Positions 22,283 to 31,531 of a DNA stretch of 43,072 bases are shown here, in pieces. The notes below the pieces were generated by a model, which was not told the DNA's origin, made no database searches, and worked only from the letters and a program-made list of their open reading frames with translations. The translations under genes and the position numbers were made by a program. The stretch's first letter is position 1. Each line of letters begins with the position of its first letter. Source of the stretch: a virus. The stretch spans positions 1 to 43,072 of the IMG/VR virus record IMGVR_UViG_3300044675_002196. One strand, given 5' to 3'.

Positions 22283-25200
22283 TATCTAATCACCTGTCTT
22301 CTAACTCTTTGAGAATCAATGCCCTGCAATTTTTTCATTACAACATTAGCTATTTGGTCTGGGCTGGCATTTGTACCGTCAACGTTTACACTCAAGCTAT
22401 AATTATACACTGAATTGTCTTGTGATGTCAAAGAAGATGCGGTATTCAATTGACTATTTAGTGGCATAGTTCCACCAGCAGGTGCATAAGCTTTTTCTGG
22501 CATATTGTAAACTGGTTTTGAAAAGTCGTTTGGAACTGTTAATCCAGACGGAGTAGAGTATTTAAAGTTTCCACTATTAATGGCTTGAAGCAATGGTGCA
22601 AATCGTTTTGTTGAAGCTTTATTTACTACAAACTCTCCAGGAGTTAGCATAGATGGAACTGTGTCAGTACCTTTGGCAAATCCTCCACTTGCAAATAAGC
22701 TTGGACTTATCATTCCACCTTTAGCTGCCATTAGCATGCGGCCACCACCTCCACCGCCGCCTGTTGACAGAGCTCCAGCTGCTCTAAGAATAGCGTCTGC
22801 CTGAGCCTTTGTTATTTTTGCAAGATAGCTATTTATCAGTGCCTCTGCTCTGTCCCCAGTAGAGTTACTTACTCCAGCGGCTTTGCGTAGTTCTGCAGAA
22901 ACTTTTGCTGAAATAGCCCTATCATTCATAGCCTGTCTAATCCTATTTGCCTGAGTTGTTGGATTATCAGCATTTGGATCATTTGTTGTAGTAGTTGTAC
23001 TACCGTTACCGCCGCTTCCACCACCACTAGAGGTATGAATAGTGTTAACAACGTGAGTAGTTGTGTAGGTATCGTTTAGTTTACTCCACTCTCCCACAAG
23101 ACCCTGAGCATTTATAAGTGCTTTGGCAACTTCTGCTTCATATAGAGCCGCATTTGCTTTAGACGCATCAATTCTTGTATTGATATTTTCCCATTCAGTT
23201 TTACTTAGACCTTGAACTCTAAGGTTTTCTATTGCGGCTGCAGCTAGTTCATCAGCTAGCTCAACAGCATCCCTTGCATTTTGCAAAGCTCCAAACTCAA
23301 TAGTTTCAATTTCTTTCTTAATTCGTTTAATTTCATCTTCAATTTCAGCCCTAGTTTTTCCATTTTGTGTTAATGCTTTTAGTTCTGCTTGTCTTGATGC
23401 GTCAAGAGCATTGCCAATAGCATCTCCCTGAGCAGCTGCGTTTTGAGCTCTAGAGTCTTGAATTGCTTTGGCCGCTGCGCCAATATCTCCTTGAGACAAT
23501 GCATCAGCAATAGACAGCTGAGACTTTTGCTGATTAATAATATCTTGATTTATCTTCTTTACTTTTTCAAGTGATTTATTCTTTTCATCATAAGCCTTGT
23601 TAATTTCATCTTCTTTTTCAGAAATCTTTTCTAAGTCTCTTTCAAGTTCAGCAGATCTTCTTTGATATACGTCAATTTGCTTTTCAAGGGCTTCAATCAT
23701 TTTTCTAGTTGTAGCAGTTGCAGCTTCATTATTCATGTTTATAATATTTTCTTGAGCATTAAATACATCCATAACCTTTGAGTAAACATCTGCAAAATGC
23801 TCTGCTCTACCTTCTGGTGTTGAGTTTAGCCAAGCCTCTTCTTCTGCCCTAGCTGCTCTAATTGCTGTTACCAGCTCATTCCATTTTTTACTGCCAACTT
23901 TTTCAGATGCTAAAGCAGCAGCAAGCATTGAGTCTTTTGCAATTGTAGTTGCTTCGCCAACTGCAAAGCCAGCAGATCTTAGTTTGGCATAAGCCATGAT
24001 ACTACTCTTAGCTTCTTTTTGTTGCTCTTTAAGTTGATCCATTGCTTGTTGGAATGCAGACTTTTGTCCACCACCACCACCGCCACCTGGCTTTAAACCT
24101 TCTCTTTCTTTCTTTAAAGCATCAAGACCTTCAGCACTGAGTTTAAAAGCATCTACAGCTGCAGTGTTTCCATTAATTGCATCTGTGGCCATGGCTGCTT
24201 TTAGCGCAGCTACCTGAGCGGCATCTCCTGTAAGTTGGTAAGCAAGTTCGGCATCCATTCCTGCAGCAACTAAAGTGTGATAAGCGTCAATTGATGCTTG
24301 AATAGACTCAGCTTCAATGCTGTCTTGTTCTAGAGTATTGCTTAGTTGCTTTGCCTCATTTGCTGCTTGTTGAGCTTTGGTTTGTGTCACTATTGCTGCA
24401 GCAATACGCTTTCTAGCTTTTACTGCGTTGTCCTGTATAGTTTTATTATCTTTGTTTTCTTCTTTGCTAGCCTCTTTTAGAATGTCTAGGTCATCAGAGG
24501 CATCAATCCCAGCAACAGCAGCCTGCAAAGCCAAAGACTTGTCTGCTGCATCTGTTAAGCCTTTAACTACATCTTGAAGTCCCATTTTTTCTGCTAATGA
24601 ATCTAACATCCAAGATGGTTGTTCTGCAGAGTTTAAAGTATTAAACAAGTCAGAAAGTGATTGATTATAAATATCTGCTGATATATTTCCACTTTCAAAA
24701 GCGATGGTTAAAGAGTCAAGTGATGATTTTGCTACACCAGCTGCAGCCTGAGTTTCTTTTTGAGTTTCTGTTTTTACAGTTTGTAGCTGGCTACCTTTGC
24801 CACCTCTTTGAGTAACTCCTTTTGCTTCTTGTTCAGACACTGCTTTGTCAAAGTTTGCAATTGCTTCTTTTGCTAAATCTGCTGCAGCAGTTGCACTACT
24901 TTGATCAGTAATAAAAATTGGTTTGAAGTTTAGCTGTAAATCAGTTTGTTCTGCTTTTGCAGCAATTGATGAAATAATTGCACTGACTGCCTCATCTTCA
25001 AATCCTGAATTACGAAGCTGTGTTGCCAAAGATTCCAATGCAAGTTGTGCTTCTTCTTTAGTTGCATTCTTTATTCCAGAAATTTCTGATGCAAATTCTT
25101 TTTCAAATTCTGGATCTATCATTAAGTCTACAACTTGTTTTTGTTCTTCCGTTGATTTTCCAGAAGTTGCCAACATTGCTTTAGCTCTGTCCGCCCAATT

Positions 25201-28200
25201 AATGCTCTTAGCTGTAACATTAAATTTATCTGCAAGGAATTTTAGCTTTTCTTCGCTTAAGCTAGCTGCGTTGCCAAGGCCCTCAATTCTTTTTCTAGTT
25301 TCTTCTGCAATATGATTGAACAGCATAAACCCGCCAGCAAGAAGAGCTAGTCCTGCTACAACTAATCCGATGGGGCCAAGAGCGGCATACAAAGCTGCAC
25401 CAGTCACGGAGACTGCAGTTCCAAAGACTCCTGTTCCTGCAGTGGCTGCTGCTGTTACTGCTAGCCTAATTGCTTCCTGAACTGCAGCAAGCCTCGCTAA
25501 GGCTTTTTCTGTTATCATAAGGTCTTGATATGCCTTAACTATTGAGATTAATGCAAACAGTCCACCAGAAACCAAAGAAACTGTTCCAGCAACTCCTTGC
25601 ATTTCTCCACCAAACATATAAAGAATACCAGATACTGAAGACAAGGCCATCGTTGCTTGAGACGCTGTATTCATCATCTTGTCCATGTTTGTTTTGGTTC
25701 TTGTGACTGTCTGTCCTAGACCTTGCATTGAACCAGCTACCTGTTGCTCCCTAAGCTCTTTATCGCCCTCACGTGTAACTCTTCTAGGTCCTCTTGGTGT
25801 TCCTGCAACTATGTTTGCTGAGTCTCTAGTTGATTGTGTGTTTTGCTGGTTTCTTCTGTCTATGTCTGCTTGAGTTGCTGGGTCAGAACTTGCCCTTCTT
25901 ATCTTTCCTTGTTGTGCAGCAGTGTTTACTACTGTTTCTCCAAGAACCTCCCCAGCTTTTTTAGCTTCTGGTCCTGCTTCTTGAACTCCAGCTTTAACGT
26001 TATTTGAAAGATTTGTAAATTCTTCAGCTGGAGAGCTTACGCCAAGACCTTTTTCTGTTGCTTTTCTAAGAGACTCTTTTATTCTATCTAAAAATCCATT
26101 TACAAGCTTAGCGGCTGCTTGATCTACTGTAGTACCTACCGCTTCAAGATTTCCCAAAGCTCTTTGTTCAGCAGCCTTAAGTTCTGACTGAACAGCTTCG
26201 TCTCTAACAATCATTGCCGAAATAGTTTTATTATCTCTACCACCAGTAACCTTGACTTTGTTTGCTGGACCAATAAAGTTAGGATCTGCGTTTGCGTACT
26301 CAACGCCACCATCTTCACTCTTGATTCCTCTTGTTGTCATTACGTCTCTGAGTCTTCCACCGCCAGTTCCCCTTGGACCAACTCCAATTGTTAATGCCTC
26401 ATCTTGTACAAACTTAGAAGCTTTAAAGATTTGTTCTTTTAAAGCAAGTTTTGCTGCAACTAGAGCCTCTTCTGCAGTTCCTCCATTTTGGATAACCTTG
26501 TTATATGCTTCTTGAATTATTGCAGTTCTTTCTGCAGCTGCGTTGCGAGCATCTTGTATAGTTTTATACGATGTGTCTTTTAGTGCTGCTTGCTCAAGAG
26601 CTTTTGTAGCGTGATCCATTACAAAGTTGTAATCAGCCTGTACTGCATCAACACTACTTAAGGCTATTCTTGCCTCCTCTCCTTCTTCTGTTAAAAGTCT
26701 TAGTTCATTTGCTAGCTCTGATCCATCGTCTCCAATTCTTTCTAGTTCTATTCCTGCCAGTCTTCCATTTTCAACAACTTCTTCTAAATTGGTTGCACCT
26801 CCAGAAATACCAGCAGCAGTATAGGCCCTTTGATTTCTAACTTTTCCTTCTAAAATTCCAGTAGCTCCAAAACCCTTTCCTCCTACTAAGGCATCGTGCT
26901 CTTCTGGGTCATATCTTTCAACAGCTTCTCCTAAAGTCATAAATCTTTCAGTTACGGTGTTTACCTTTTTTCCAGAATCGTCTACGCTTGTTGTTAACTC
27001 TACGACTCGAATTCTCATATTTCTCAACTCGTCGCTAACCAGAGTTACAGCTCTTGCTGTTTCTAAAAATTCTCTTGGGGAAAAACCTTTTGAGTGAGAA
27101 ACATTCGTTGGGGCAGAGCCATCTTGTCCAAACATACTCTCTAGGTTACTTACTGCTGGAATTTTTACTCCACGGCTATACCCTGGAATATTTCCTGCAA
27201 TCATTGCATTAATTAAGGGTGCATACTTTTTTGCCATTTCTGCAGGTATAACTGCTTCACCAGGAGTTAGCATTGCTGGTGTAACGTCTCCTGCACCCTT
27301 TGGTCCTGGTACGCTAACAATTCCGTTTGCCAATTCAAGTGGGGCTGCCTGTGTTCCAGCCTTTGGCTTAGCTGGTTTTACTGCAGAGTGAATAGCGTGG
27401 AACTTGCTCCAGTCAACACCAAGACCAGCCTCAAGCCTTCTAATCATGTCGTCGTAAACGCCAACCTCTGTTGGATTGGTTAATTTAAAAGATGCAATTG
27501 TTTCTTTAAGTCTTGGAAGAACCTTTTGAATTTCTCCAAGCATCTTAGCCTTATATTGCTCTGGAGTTAGTCCTGCCATCAAGCCTAATGTTGATTCTGC
27601 AAAAGCTCTCTTAGCACCACCCTTAATGCCAAGTAGATTTACAATTGCTTGCTCTTCCATTGATGGAAGATTGTTTTCGTAATCTCTTAAACCAGATGCC
27701 CTGCTAAATACACCAGATGGTCCAGCATCTGCAACAACGTTTCCATAAACGTTTGAGCCAGACAAATCTTTATCAACACGTAGTAGCGATGCAACTAATT
27801 GTCTAAAGTATTGCTCTTCATTAAACAAGCCCATGGGCTGATTATTAACAAACTTTGGATCAAGGTCGGATTCTAATGCCAAGAACCTTCTAGTTCTGGT
27901 TGTATCCATTGGGTCTCTTATTACAACAATTCTTTGTTCTGGTGCTTCTAGACCGTGAGCCCTTCTTGAAATTTCAGTTGATCGCATTTCAGCAAGTGCT
28001 GCTTTTTCGTCTAACACTGGCTTTACGAATACTTGCTTATTACCTTTTTTGTATACCCCGCCAAGACCAAAGATTGGGAAACTGTGTCCAGATGTTGGAG
28101 AAATTTGATGACCATATTCTGTAGGAGCTGTATTTGCATAACTACTCTTTAAGAACATTTCATATATTTCTTGGGAAGCATCTCTATTTTTAGATACAGA

Positions 28201-30396
28201 CTTTGCTGACCTTGGCATTCCAAGCATGACGCCCTTGGCGTACCCTGGAATATTTCCTGCAATCATGCCTTCAATTAGAGGGGCATACTTTTTAACCATC
28301 TCTGCAGGGATAACTGCCTCACCAGGAGTTAGAAGTGCTGGCTCTGTGTCTTTGTTTCCACGACCACCAACAGTTACCACCCCACCCTTTGCCATTTTTA
28401 CTGGAGCAGCAACAGATCCTGGCTTCATCATGCCTGGGTTAAGCATTGCAAACCTAGCCCCTGCGGCCGCTGCTGCCTCGTAGGCGATACGTAACTGGTC
28501 TACTGCAGTCTTTTCTGCTGTAAACCTTTGCGTCAGTCCTGCGTGGGCCTGGTCAAGCGAAGCAGCTGCAGCTGCAGCCTCTAGCTGCTCTTGAGTCATG
28601 TATTGAGTTTCGTCACCAATACCCTTTGCCTGACCAGTCATCTTTAAATAGCCAAGACGAACGGTAGCAAAGAACTTAATCATATTAGCAATACCATTAT
28701 TAATTAGACCAAAAGTCATTAAGAGAACTGGGCCTAAGCCTCCAACAACAGTAACCACAGTTCCAATTATTTGTTTCAGTCCATCTGGAAGACTATTAAA
28801 TGCTTTTAGAACTGTAGTTGCAAAATCAATAAATGGTGTTGCTATCTTTAAGAACATTTCTCCTACTGGTGCAAGAGCCACCTTTAGCTGTTCAACAGAT
28901 GCCTTAAATTTATTCATTGCAGAGGCTGCAGAAACCCCAAGCTCTTTATTTGCCATGTCTGCTAGATCACTTGCTGAGGCTCCAGCTAAATCAAGAACTC
29001 GTGCTGCCTGACTACCATCTTTAACAACGTTGTCAAAAAGTGCTGACATTCTTGCAAACTGGAACTTTCCAAAAAGTTGTTCAATTGCCTGAGCTCTTCT
29101 TTGTGGATCTAGGGTATCTAAGGATTTTGCAAACTCAACTATTGTTCCACTAATATCACCTTTATTTCTAGCAACAATTCCTCTAAGATCAATGCCTAGT
29201 TGGCCAATAAATTGAGTGGCTGACTCTGATGGATTAATTAATGACGCTAAACCAGACTTAAGTGCGTTAGCTCCTTGAGCGGCATTAATGCCACCTTCTT
29301 TCATAGCTGCTAGGAAAAAGGCTAGGTCTCTAACATCTCCACCAAGAGATTGAATAACTGGTGCTACCCTTGGCACAGCTTCAGTAATGTCGTCAAGCGA
29401 TACTACTGTTTGGTTTTCTACTGCGTTAAGAAAGTCAATTTCTCCAGCTAGATTTTGAGATGAAATATTAAAAGCATTTTGCAAAGCAATGGTTGTTTCC
29501 AATGCCTGCTGCAATTCTATTTGTCCAAGTACAGATAGCTTTAGAGCTGCTGTGGTCTGATTTTGTAAAGCTACCCCTTGAAAACCAGCGGCTGCTGCCT
29601 CAGACGCTACCTCTAGAGAGTCTGAAACTGCAACACCATATTTAGTATATGCAAGGCCAAGTTCCATAATGGAATCTAGAGCTTTATTAGTTTCTCCAGG
29701 AGCAGTAAACAAATCTCCATAAACTTTTTTAAACTTGAGTGCTGCTTTTTCCATGTCCATAAAGACACGTCCAGCAGTAATACCAAGACTGGCAAGAGGT
29801 AGAGTAAAACCAACCATAAGCTGACGACCAGCCCACTGAGTATTCTTACCAAAGTTTAGTAGGTTAGTTGATCCTTGCTTAATTAATTGATTAAAGATTA
29901 CTTGTTTTTGAGCAGCGATTGCTGTTTGAGTTCCCAGGTCCTTCATATTAAGGACAGTAGGTCTAATAGCAATAGCTTGCATTGCACCTTGAGCATCACG
30001 ACCCATTTTTACATATTGAGTCTGCAGAGTCTTTACACGCTCTATTGCGGTTTTTTCAATTGTTGCAAACTCTGAGGTAAAGTTTTTACCAAATGTTTTT
30101 GTTTGACTTGCAGCATACCTAAAGTATTGCTGGATAGAGAATTTATTTTTCTCAAGGGAGTTTGTAAATGTTTCTGCACTAGTTCTAACCGTACGTAATT
30201 CTGCAGAAAAACCTTTAATAGCATTTACGCCATTAATAAAGTTCTTCTGCAGATCACGTTGGGCTATGGCTGCAGCTGAAGATGATTTTGCTACTGATTG
30301 GTGAAATTGAGAGATCTGTCGTTGCAGACTCTTAAGCTGATTTAAAGCATCAGATGTATCAATGCTTACGCCAATATTGGCATTAACATCAGCCAT
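22282..30396 (-). CDS. Tape measure protein, 2704 residues, with inserted domains
   Basis: This sets tail length and runs through the tail tube. The N-terminus is coiled coil, then a TP901-type core at about residues 200-500 (LDDITEAVPRVAPVIQSLGG, AFFLAAMKEGGINAAQGANA). Hydrophobic stretches lie near 560-590, 1582-1617 and 1665-1695. Segments with LTPGEAVIPAEM repeat near residues 670-722 and 1023-1075, and a third variant LTPGEFVVNK lies near 2580. Residues about 760-1010, between the first two copies, look like a protein-kinase-like fold. A long coiled coil spans about 2205-2355. By the usual 1.5 angstrom per residue the tail could approach 400 nm, less if the inserts do not span the tube. 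AAGGTG precedes the ATG. Confidence 0.92.
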   Translation of the reverse strand: MADVNANIGVSIDTSDALNQLKSLQRQISQFHQSVAKSSSAAAIAQRDLQKNFINGVNAIKGFSAELRTVRTSAETFTNSLEKNKFSIQQYFRYAASQTKTFGKNFTSEFATIEKTAIERVKTLQTQYVKMGRDAQGAMQAIAIRPTVLNMKDLGTQTAIAAQKQVIFNQLIKQGSTNLLNFGKNTQWAGRQLMVGFTLPLASLGITAGRVFMDMEKAALKFKKVYGDLFTAPGETNKALDSIMELGLAYTKYGVAVSDSLEVASEAAAAGFQGVALQNQTTAALKLSVLGQIELQQALETTIALQNAFNISSQNLAGEIDFLNAVENQTVVSLDDITEAVPRVAPVIQSLGGDVRDLAFFLAAMKEGGINAAQGANALKSGLASLINPSESATQFIGQLGIDLRGIVARNKGDISGTIVEFAKSLDTLDPQRRAQAIEQLFGKFQFARMSALFDNVVKDGSQAARVLDLAGASASDLADMANKELGVSAASAMNKFKASVEQLKVALAPVGEMFLKIATPFIDFATTVLKAFNSLPDGLKQIIGTVVTVVGGLGPVLLMTFGLINNGIANMIKFFATVRLGYLKMTGQAKGIGDETQYMTQEQLEAAAAAASLDQAHAGLTQRFTAEKTAVDQLRIAYEAAAAAGARFAMLNPGMMKPGSVAAPVKMAKGGVVTVGGRGNKDTEPALLTPGEAVIPAEMVKKYAPLIEGMIAGNIPGYAKGVMLGMPRSAKSVSKNRDASQEIYEMFLKSSYANTAPTEYGHQISPTSGHSFPIFGLGGVYKKGNKQVFVKPVLDEKAALAEMRSTEISRRAHGLEAPEQRIVVIRDPMDTTRTRRFLALESDLDPKFVNNQPMGLFNEEQYFRQLVASLLRVDKDLSGSNVYGNVVADAGPSGVFSRASGLRDYENNLPSMEEQAIVNLLGIKGGAKRAFAESTLGLMAGLTPEQYKAKMLGEIQKVLPRLKETIASFKLTNPTEVGVYDDMIRRLEAGLGVDWSKFHAIHSAVKPAKPKAGTQAAPLELANGIVSVPGPKGAGDVTPAMLTPGEAVIPAEMAKKYAPLINAMIAGNIPGYSRGVKIPAVSNLESMFGQDGSAPTNVSHSKGFSPREFLETARAVTLVSDELRNMRIRVVELTTSVDDSGKKVNTVTERFMTLGEAVERYDPEEHDALVGGKGFGATGILEGKVRNQRAYTAAGISGGATNLEEVVENGRLAGIELERIGDDGSELANELRLLTEEGEEARIALSSVDAVQADYNFVMDHATKALEQAALKDTSYKTIQDARNAAAERTAIIQEAYNKVIQNGGTAEEALVAAKLALKEQIFKASKFVQDEALTIGVGPRGTGGGRLRDVMTTRGIKSEDGGVEYANADPNFIGPANKVKVTGGRDNKTISAMIVRDEAVQSELKAAEQRALGNLEAVGTTVDQAAAKLVNGFLDRIKESLRKATEKGLGVSSPAEEFTNLSNNVKAGVQEAGPEAKKAGEVLGETVVNTAAQQGKIRRASSDPATQADIDRRNQQNTQSTRDSANIVAGTPRGPRRVTREGDKELREQQVAGSMQGLGQTVTRTKTNMDKMMNTASQATMALSSVSGILYMFGGEMQGVAGTVSLVSGGLFALISIVKAYQDLMITEKALARLAAVQEAIRLAVTAAATAGTGVFGTAVSVTGAALYAALGPIGLVVAGLALLAGGFMLFNHIAEETRKRIEGLGNAASLSEEKLKFLADKFNVTAKSINWADRAKAMLATSGKSTEEQKQVVDLMIDPEFEKEFASEISGIKNATKEEAQLALESLATQLRNSGFEDEAVSAIISSIAAKAEQTDLQLNFKPIFITDQSSATAAADLAKEAIANFDKAVSEQEAKGVTQRGGKGSQLQTVKTETQKETQAAAGVAKSSLDSLTIAFESGNISADIYNQSLSDLFNTLNSAEQPSWMLDSLAEKMGLQDVVKGLTDAADKSLALQAAVAGIDASDDLDILKEASKEENKDNKTIQDNAVKARKRIAAAIVTQTKAQQAANEAKQLSNTLEQDSIEAESIQASIDAYHTLVAAGMDAELAYQLTGDAAQVAALKAAMATDAINGNTAAVDAFKLSAEGLDALKKEREGLKPGGGGGGGQKSAFQQAMDQLKEQQKEAKSSIMAYAKLRSAGFAVGEATTIAKDSMLAAALASEKVGSKKWNELVTAIRAARAEEEAWLNSTPEGRAEHFADVYSKVMDVFNAQENIINMNNEAATATTRKMIEALEKQIDVYQRRSAELERDLEKISEKEDEINKAYDEKNKSLEKVKKINQDIINQQKSQLSIADALSQGDIGAAAKAIQDSRAQNAAAQGDAIGNALDASRQAELKALTQNGKTRAEIEDEIKRIKKEIETIEFGALQNARDAVELADELAAAAIENLRVQGLSKTEWENINTRIDASKANAALYEAEVAKALINAQGLVGEWSKLNDTYTTTHVVNTIHTSSGGGSGGNGSTTTTTNDPNADNPTTQANRIRQAMNDRAISAKVSAELRKAAGVSNSTGDRAEALINSYLAKITKAQADAILRAAGALSTGGGGGGGRMLMAAKGGMISPSLFASGGFAKGTDTVPSMLTPGEFVVNKASTKRFAPLLQAINSGNFKYSTPSGLTVPNDFSKPVYNMPEKAYAPAGGTMPLNSQLNTASSLTSQDNSVYNYSLSVNVDGTNASPDQIANVVMKKLQGIDSQRVRRQVIR
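22402..22431 (-). promoter_or_regulatory. Candidate promoter ahead of the distal tail gene
   Basis: The minus strand reads TTGACA (22431-22426), an 18-base spacer, then TATAAT (22407-22402). Both hexamers are perfect. It lies inside the 3' end of the tape measure gene, about 120 bases before the distal tail ATG. Coding sequence constrains these bases, so chance remains possible. Confidence 0.5.
22569..22715 (-). repeat. Third, diverged copy of the tape measure segment
   Basis: This encodes GGFAKGTDTVPSMLTPGEF followed by VVNKASTKRFAPLLQAINSG. It aligns with the two copies at 27171 and 28229 in the PxMLTPGE and FAPLLxAI positions, but the rest has diverged. It lies near the C-terminus of the tape measure protein. 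Confidence 0.6.
27171..27331 (-). repeat. Second copy of duplicated tape measure segment
   Basis: This encodes VTPAMLTPGEAVIPAEM, KKYAPLINAMIAGNIPGYS. It is near-identical in protein to the copy at 28229-28394, and the DNA shares CCCTGGAATATTTCCTGCAA on the plus strand. The two copies frame the kinase-like region. Confidence 0.75.
28229..28394 (-). repeat. First copy of duplicated tape measure segment
   Basis: This encodes TEPALLTPGEAVIPAEM, VKKYAPLIEGMIAGNIPGY. The close DNA match to the copy about 1060 bases away suggests duplication around the intervening domain. LTPGE-type segments of this sort are seen in other actinophage tape measure proteins. Confidence 0.75.
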
Positions 30397-30415
30397 TAAT
30401 ATTCACCTTTTCTAT

Positions 30416-30727
30416 TTATGCAATAATGTTTGCCCCAGTCAGGTTGGCACCTGATGCAGCTTCAACAATCTTGTAGACTGTTGGTAAATCTAGCAGTTCC
30501 TCTAGCTTTGCAGGATCAGTAGCTAGCTCTGGGCTATACTGCTTCATTGCAATTGCTACGCATTCTAGAAGAAGATTCATTGATTTCTCGTTGTCTTCTG
30601 CTACTGCTGTTACTCCCTCAAACTTTTTCATAAAAGGCTTTAGTAGTGAAATTTTCAATGGACGAACCTGAATGGTTGTTCCATCAATAAGTGTTAGTGT
30701 TTCTGCTTCATAAGTTGTTGTTGCCAT
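30416..30727 (-). CDS. Tail assembly chaperone, short form
   Basis: A 103-residue protein placed directly before the tape measure gene, the usual place of the G-type tail chaperone that coats the tape measure during tail assembly. It aligns without gaps to the first 95 residues of the 244-residue protein just upstream: both share TIDG/LIDG, PLKI/PIKI and ECxxIAMKQYxPE. Most long-tailed phages make the long form by a programmed frameshift from the short gene. Here there is no downstream frame to shift into, since the tape measure gene starts 20 bases after the stop. It has its own promoter and an AAGGAG site. Confidence 0.75.
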   Translation of the reverse strand: MATTTYEAETLTLIDGTTIQVRPLKISLLKPFMKKFEGVTAVAEDNEKSMNLLLECVAIAMKQYSPELATDPAKLEELLDLPTVYKIVEAASGANLTGANIIA

Positions 30728-30768
30728 GTTTATTTTCTCCTTGTTCTACCCATAGTTAGGTTATACTT

Positions 30769-30796
30769 ATTATATCACAAGCTAGCTTTTTTTCAA
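30769..30796 (-). promoter_or_regulatory. Strong candidate promoter for short chaperone and tape measure
   Basis: The minus strand reads TTGAAA (30796-30791), a 16-base spacer, then TATAAT (30774-30769), with TGA directly before it (extended -10). It lies between the two chaperone genes. The leader to the ATG at 30727 is about 35 bases and contains AAGGAG. Confidence 0.65.
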
Positions 30797-31516
30797 GACC
30801 TTTGGGTCTCTAAGATCTTCATACCCTAGGCCCATCCCAATACCAAAACCAGCCTTTTTTGCGTTCTGTCCTTGTAAAGAAAGAACATCGTCTGAGTCTG
30901 AAGTTGCTCCACCACTAAACACCCTAGCCTTCATGTCTTCCCATTCTTTTTGACCCTTGACCTTTTGATCACCCTTACCGCTTTGACTATCTAGGTCTAT
31001 ACCCTGAAGTGCTGCAGAAAACTTCTTTTCTTCATAATCTAGATCTCTTGTAATAGATAGTATTTGCATTAGTTCTTCTATAGATATAGATGATTCTAGT
31101 TCGTCAAAGTTTTTCCAAATACCCAGCAAAAATACCTCTGACTCAAGCTTAGCTAGGTCTAGGCTATTCCAGCTAGATTCGTTATCTTCTTTCTTAGCCT
31201 GATCAACAACTGCTTCATCTGAGTTTTTCTTAATGTCAATACCTGCTGAATATTTTAATATGTCATATATTGAGTCTAAATCAAAATTATCTTCAATCTG
31301 AAAAACATCTTTAGAAAACTCTGGATAGTATTGTTTCATAGCTATCCTACAGCATTCTGCTAACACCTCAATAGTTTCTTCTTCATTTTGAGATTGCTGA
31401 ACGCTGTCAAATGCAGCCATTAATTGTCTTAGATATTTTATTTTAATTGGTATTATTTCAATCTCTAATCCATCAATTGTTTTTACATATCCTGTTTTAT
31501 ATACTTCTGTTGGCAT
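30782..31516 (-). CDS. Tail assembly chaperone, long form
   Basis: A 244-residue protein. Residues 1-95 are homologous to the 103-residue protein downstream (shared ECxxIAMKQYxPE near residues 55-67 and matching IDG and PIKI blocks). The extra 150 residues are acidic and then helical (SWNSLDLAKLESEVFLLG, SIEELMQILSITRDL) and end near the tape-measure side with GFGIGMGLGYEDL. This domain layout is that of a GT-type fusion, normally made by frameshifting. Here it is a separate upstream gene. No ribosome site precedes the ATG at 31516; a -10-like TAAACT lies 6 bases ahead, suggesting a leaderless start. Confidence 0.72.
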   Translation of the reverse strand: MPTEVYKTGYVKTIDGLEIEIIPIKIKYLRQLMAAFDSVQQSQNEEETIEVLAECCRIAMKQYYPEFSKDVFQIEDNFDLDSIYDILKYSAGIDIKKNSDEAVVDQAKKEDNESSWNSLDLAKLESEVFLLGIWKNFDELESSISIEELMQILSITRDLDYEEKKFSAALQGIDLDSQSGKGDQKVKGQKEWEDMKARVFSGGATSDSDDVLSLQGQNAKKAGFGIGMGLGYEDLRDPKVLKKS

Positions 31517-31522
31517 AATATA

Positions 31523-31531
31523 AGTTTACCA
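31523..31531 (-). promoter_or_regulatory. Candidate extended -10 for a leaderless start
   Basis: The minus strand reads TGG directly before TAAACT (31528-31523), and the ATG follows after only 6 bases (31522-31517). No Shine-Dalgarno motif is present. This matches the geometry of leaderless transcripts, where the first base of the start codon is also +1. The element immediately follows a strong terminator. Confidence 0.5.

Noticed and set aside
30397-30415. Search for a frameshift from the short chaperone gene into a T-type frame
   Set aside because: Only 19 bases separate its stop from the tape measure ATG, so there is no downstream frame of useful length.
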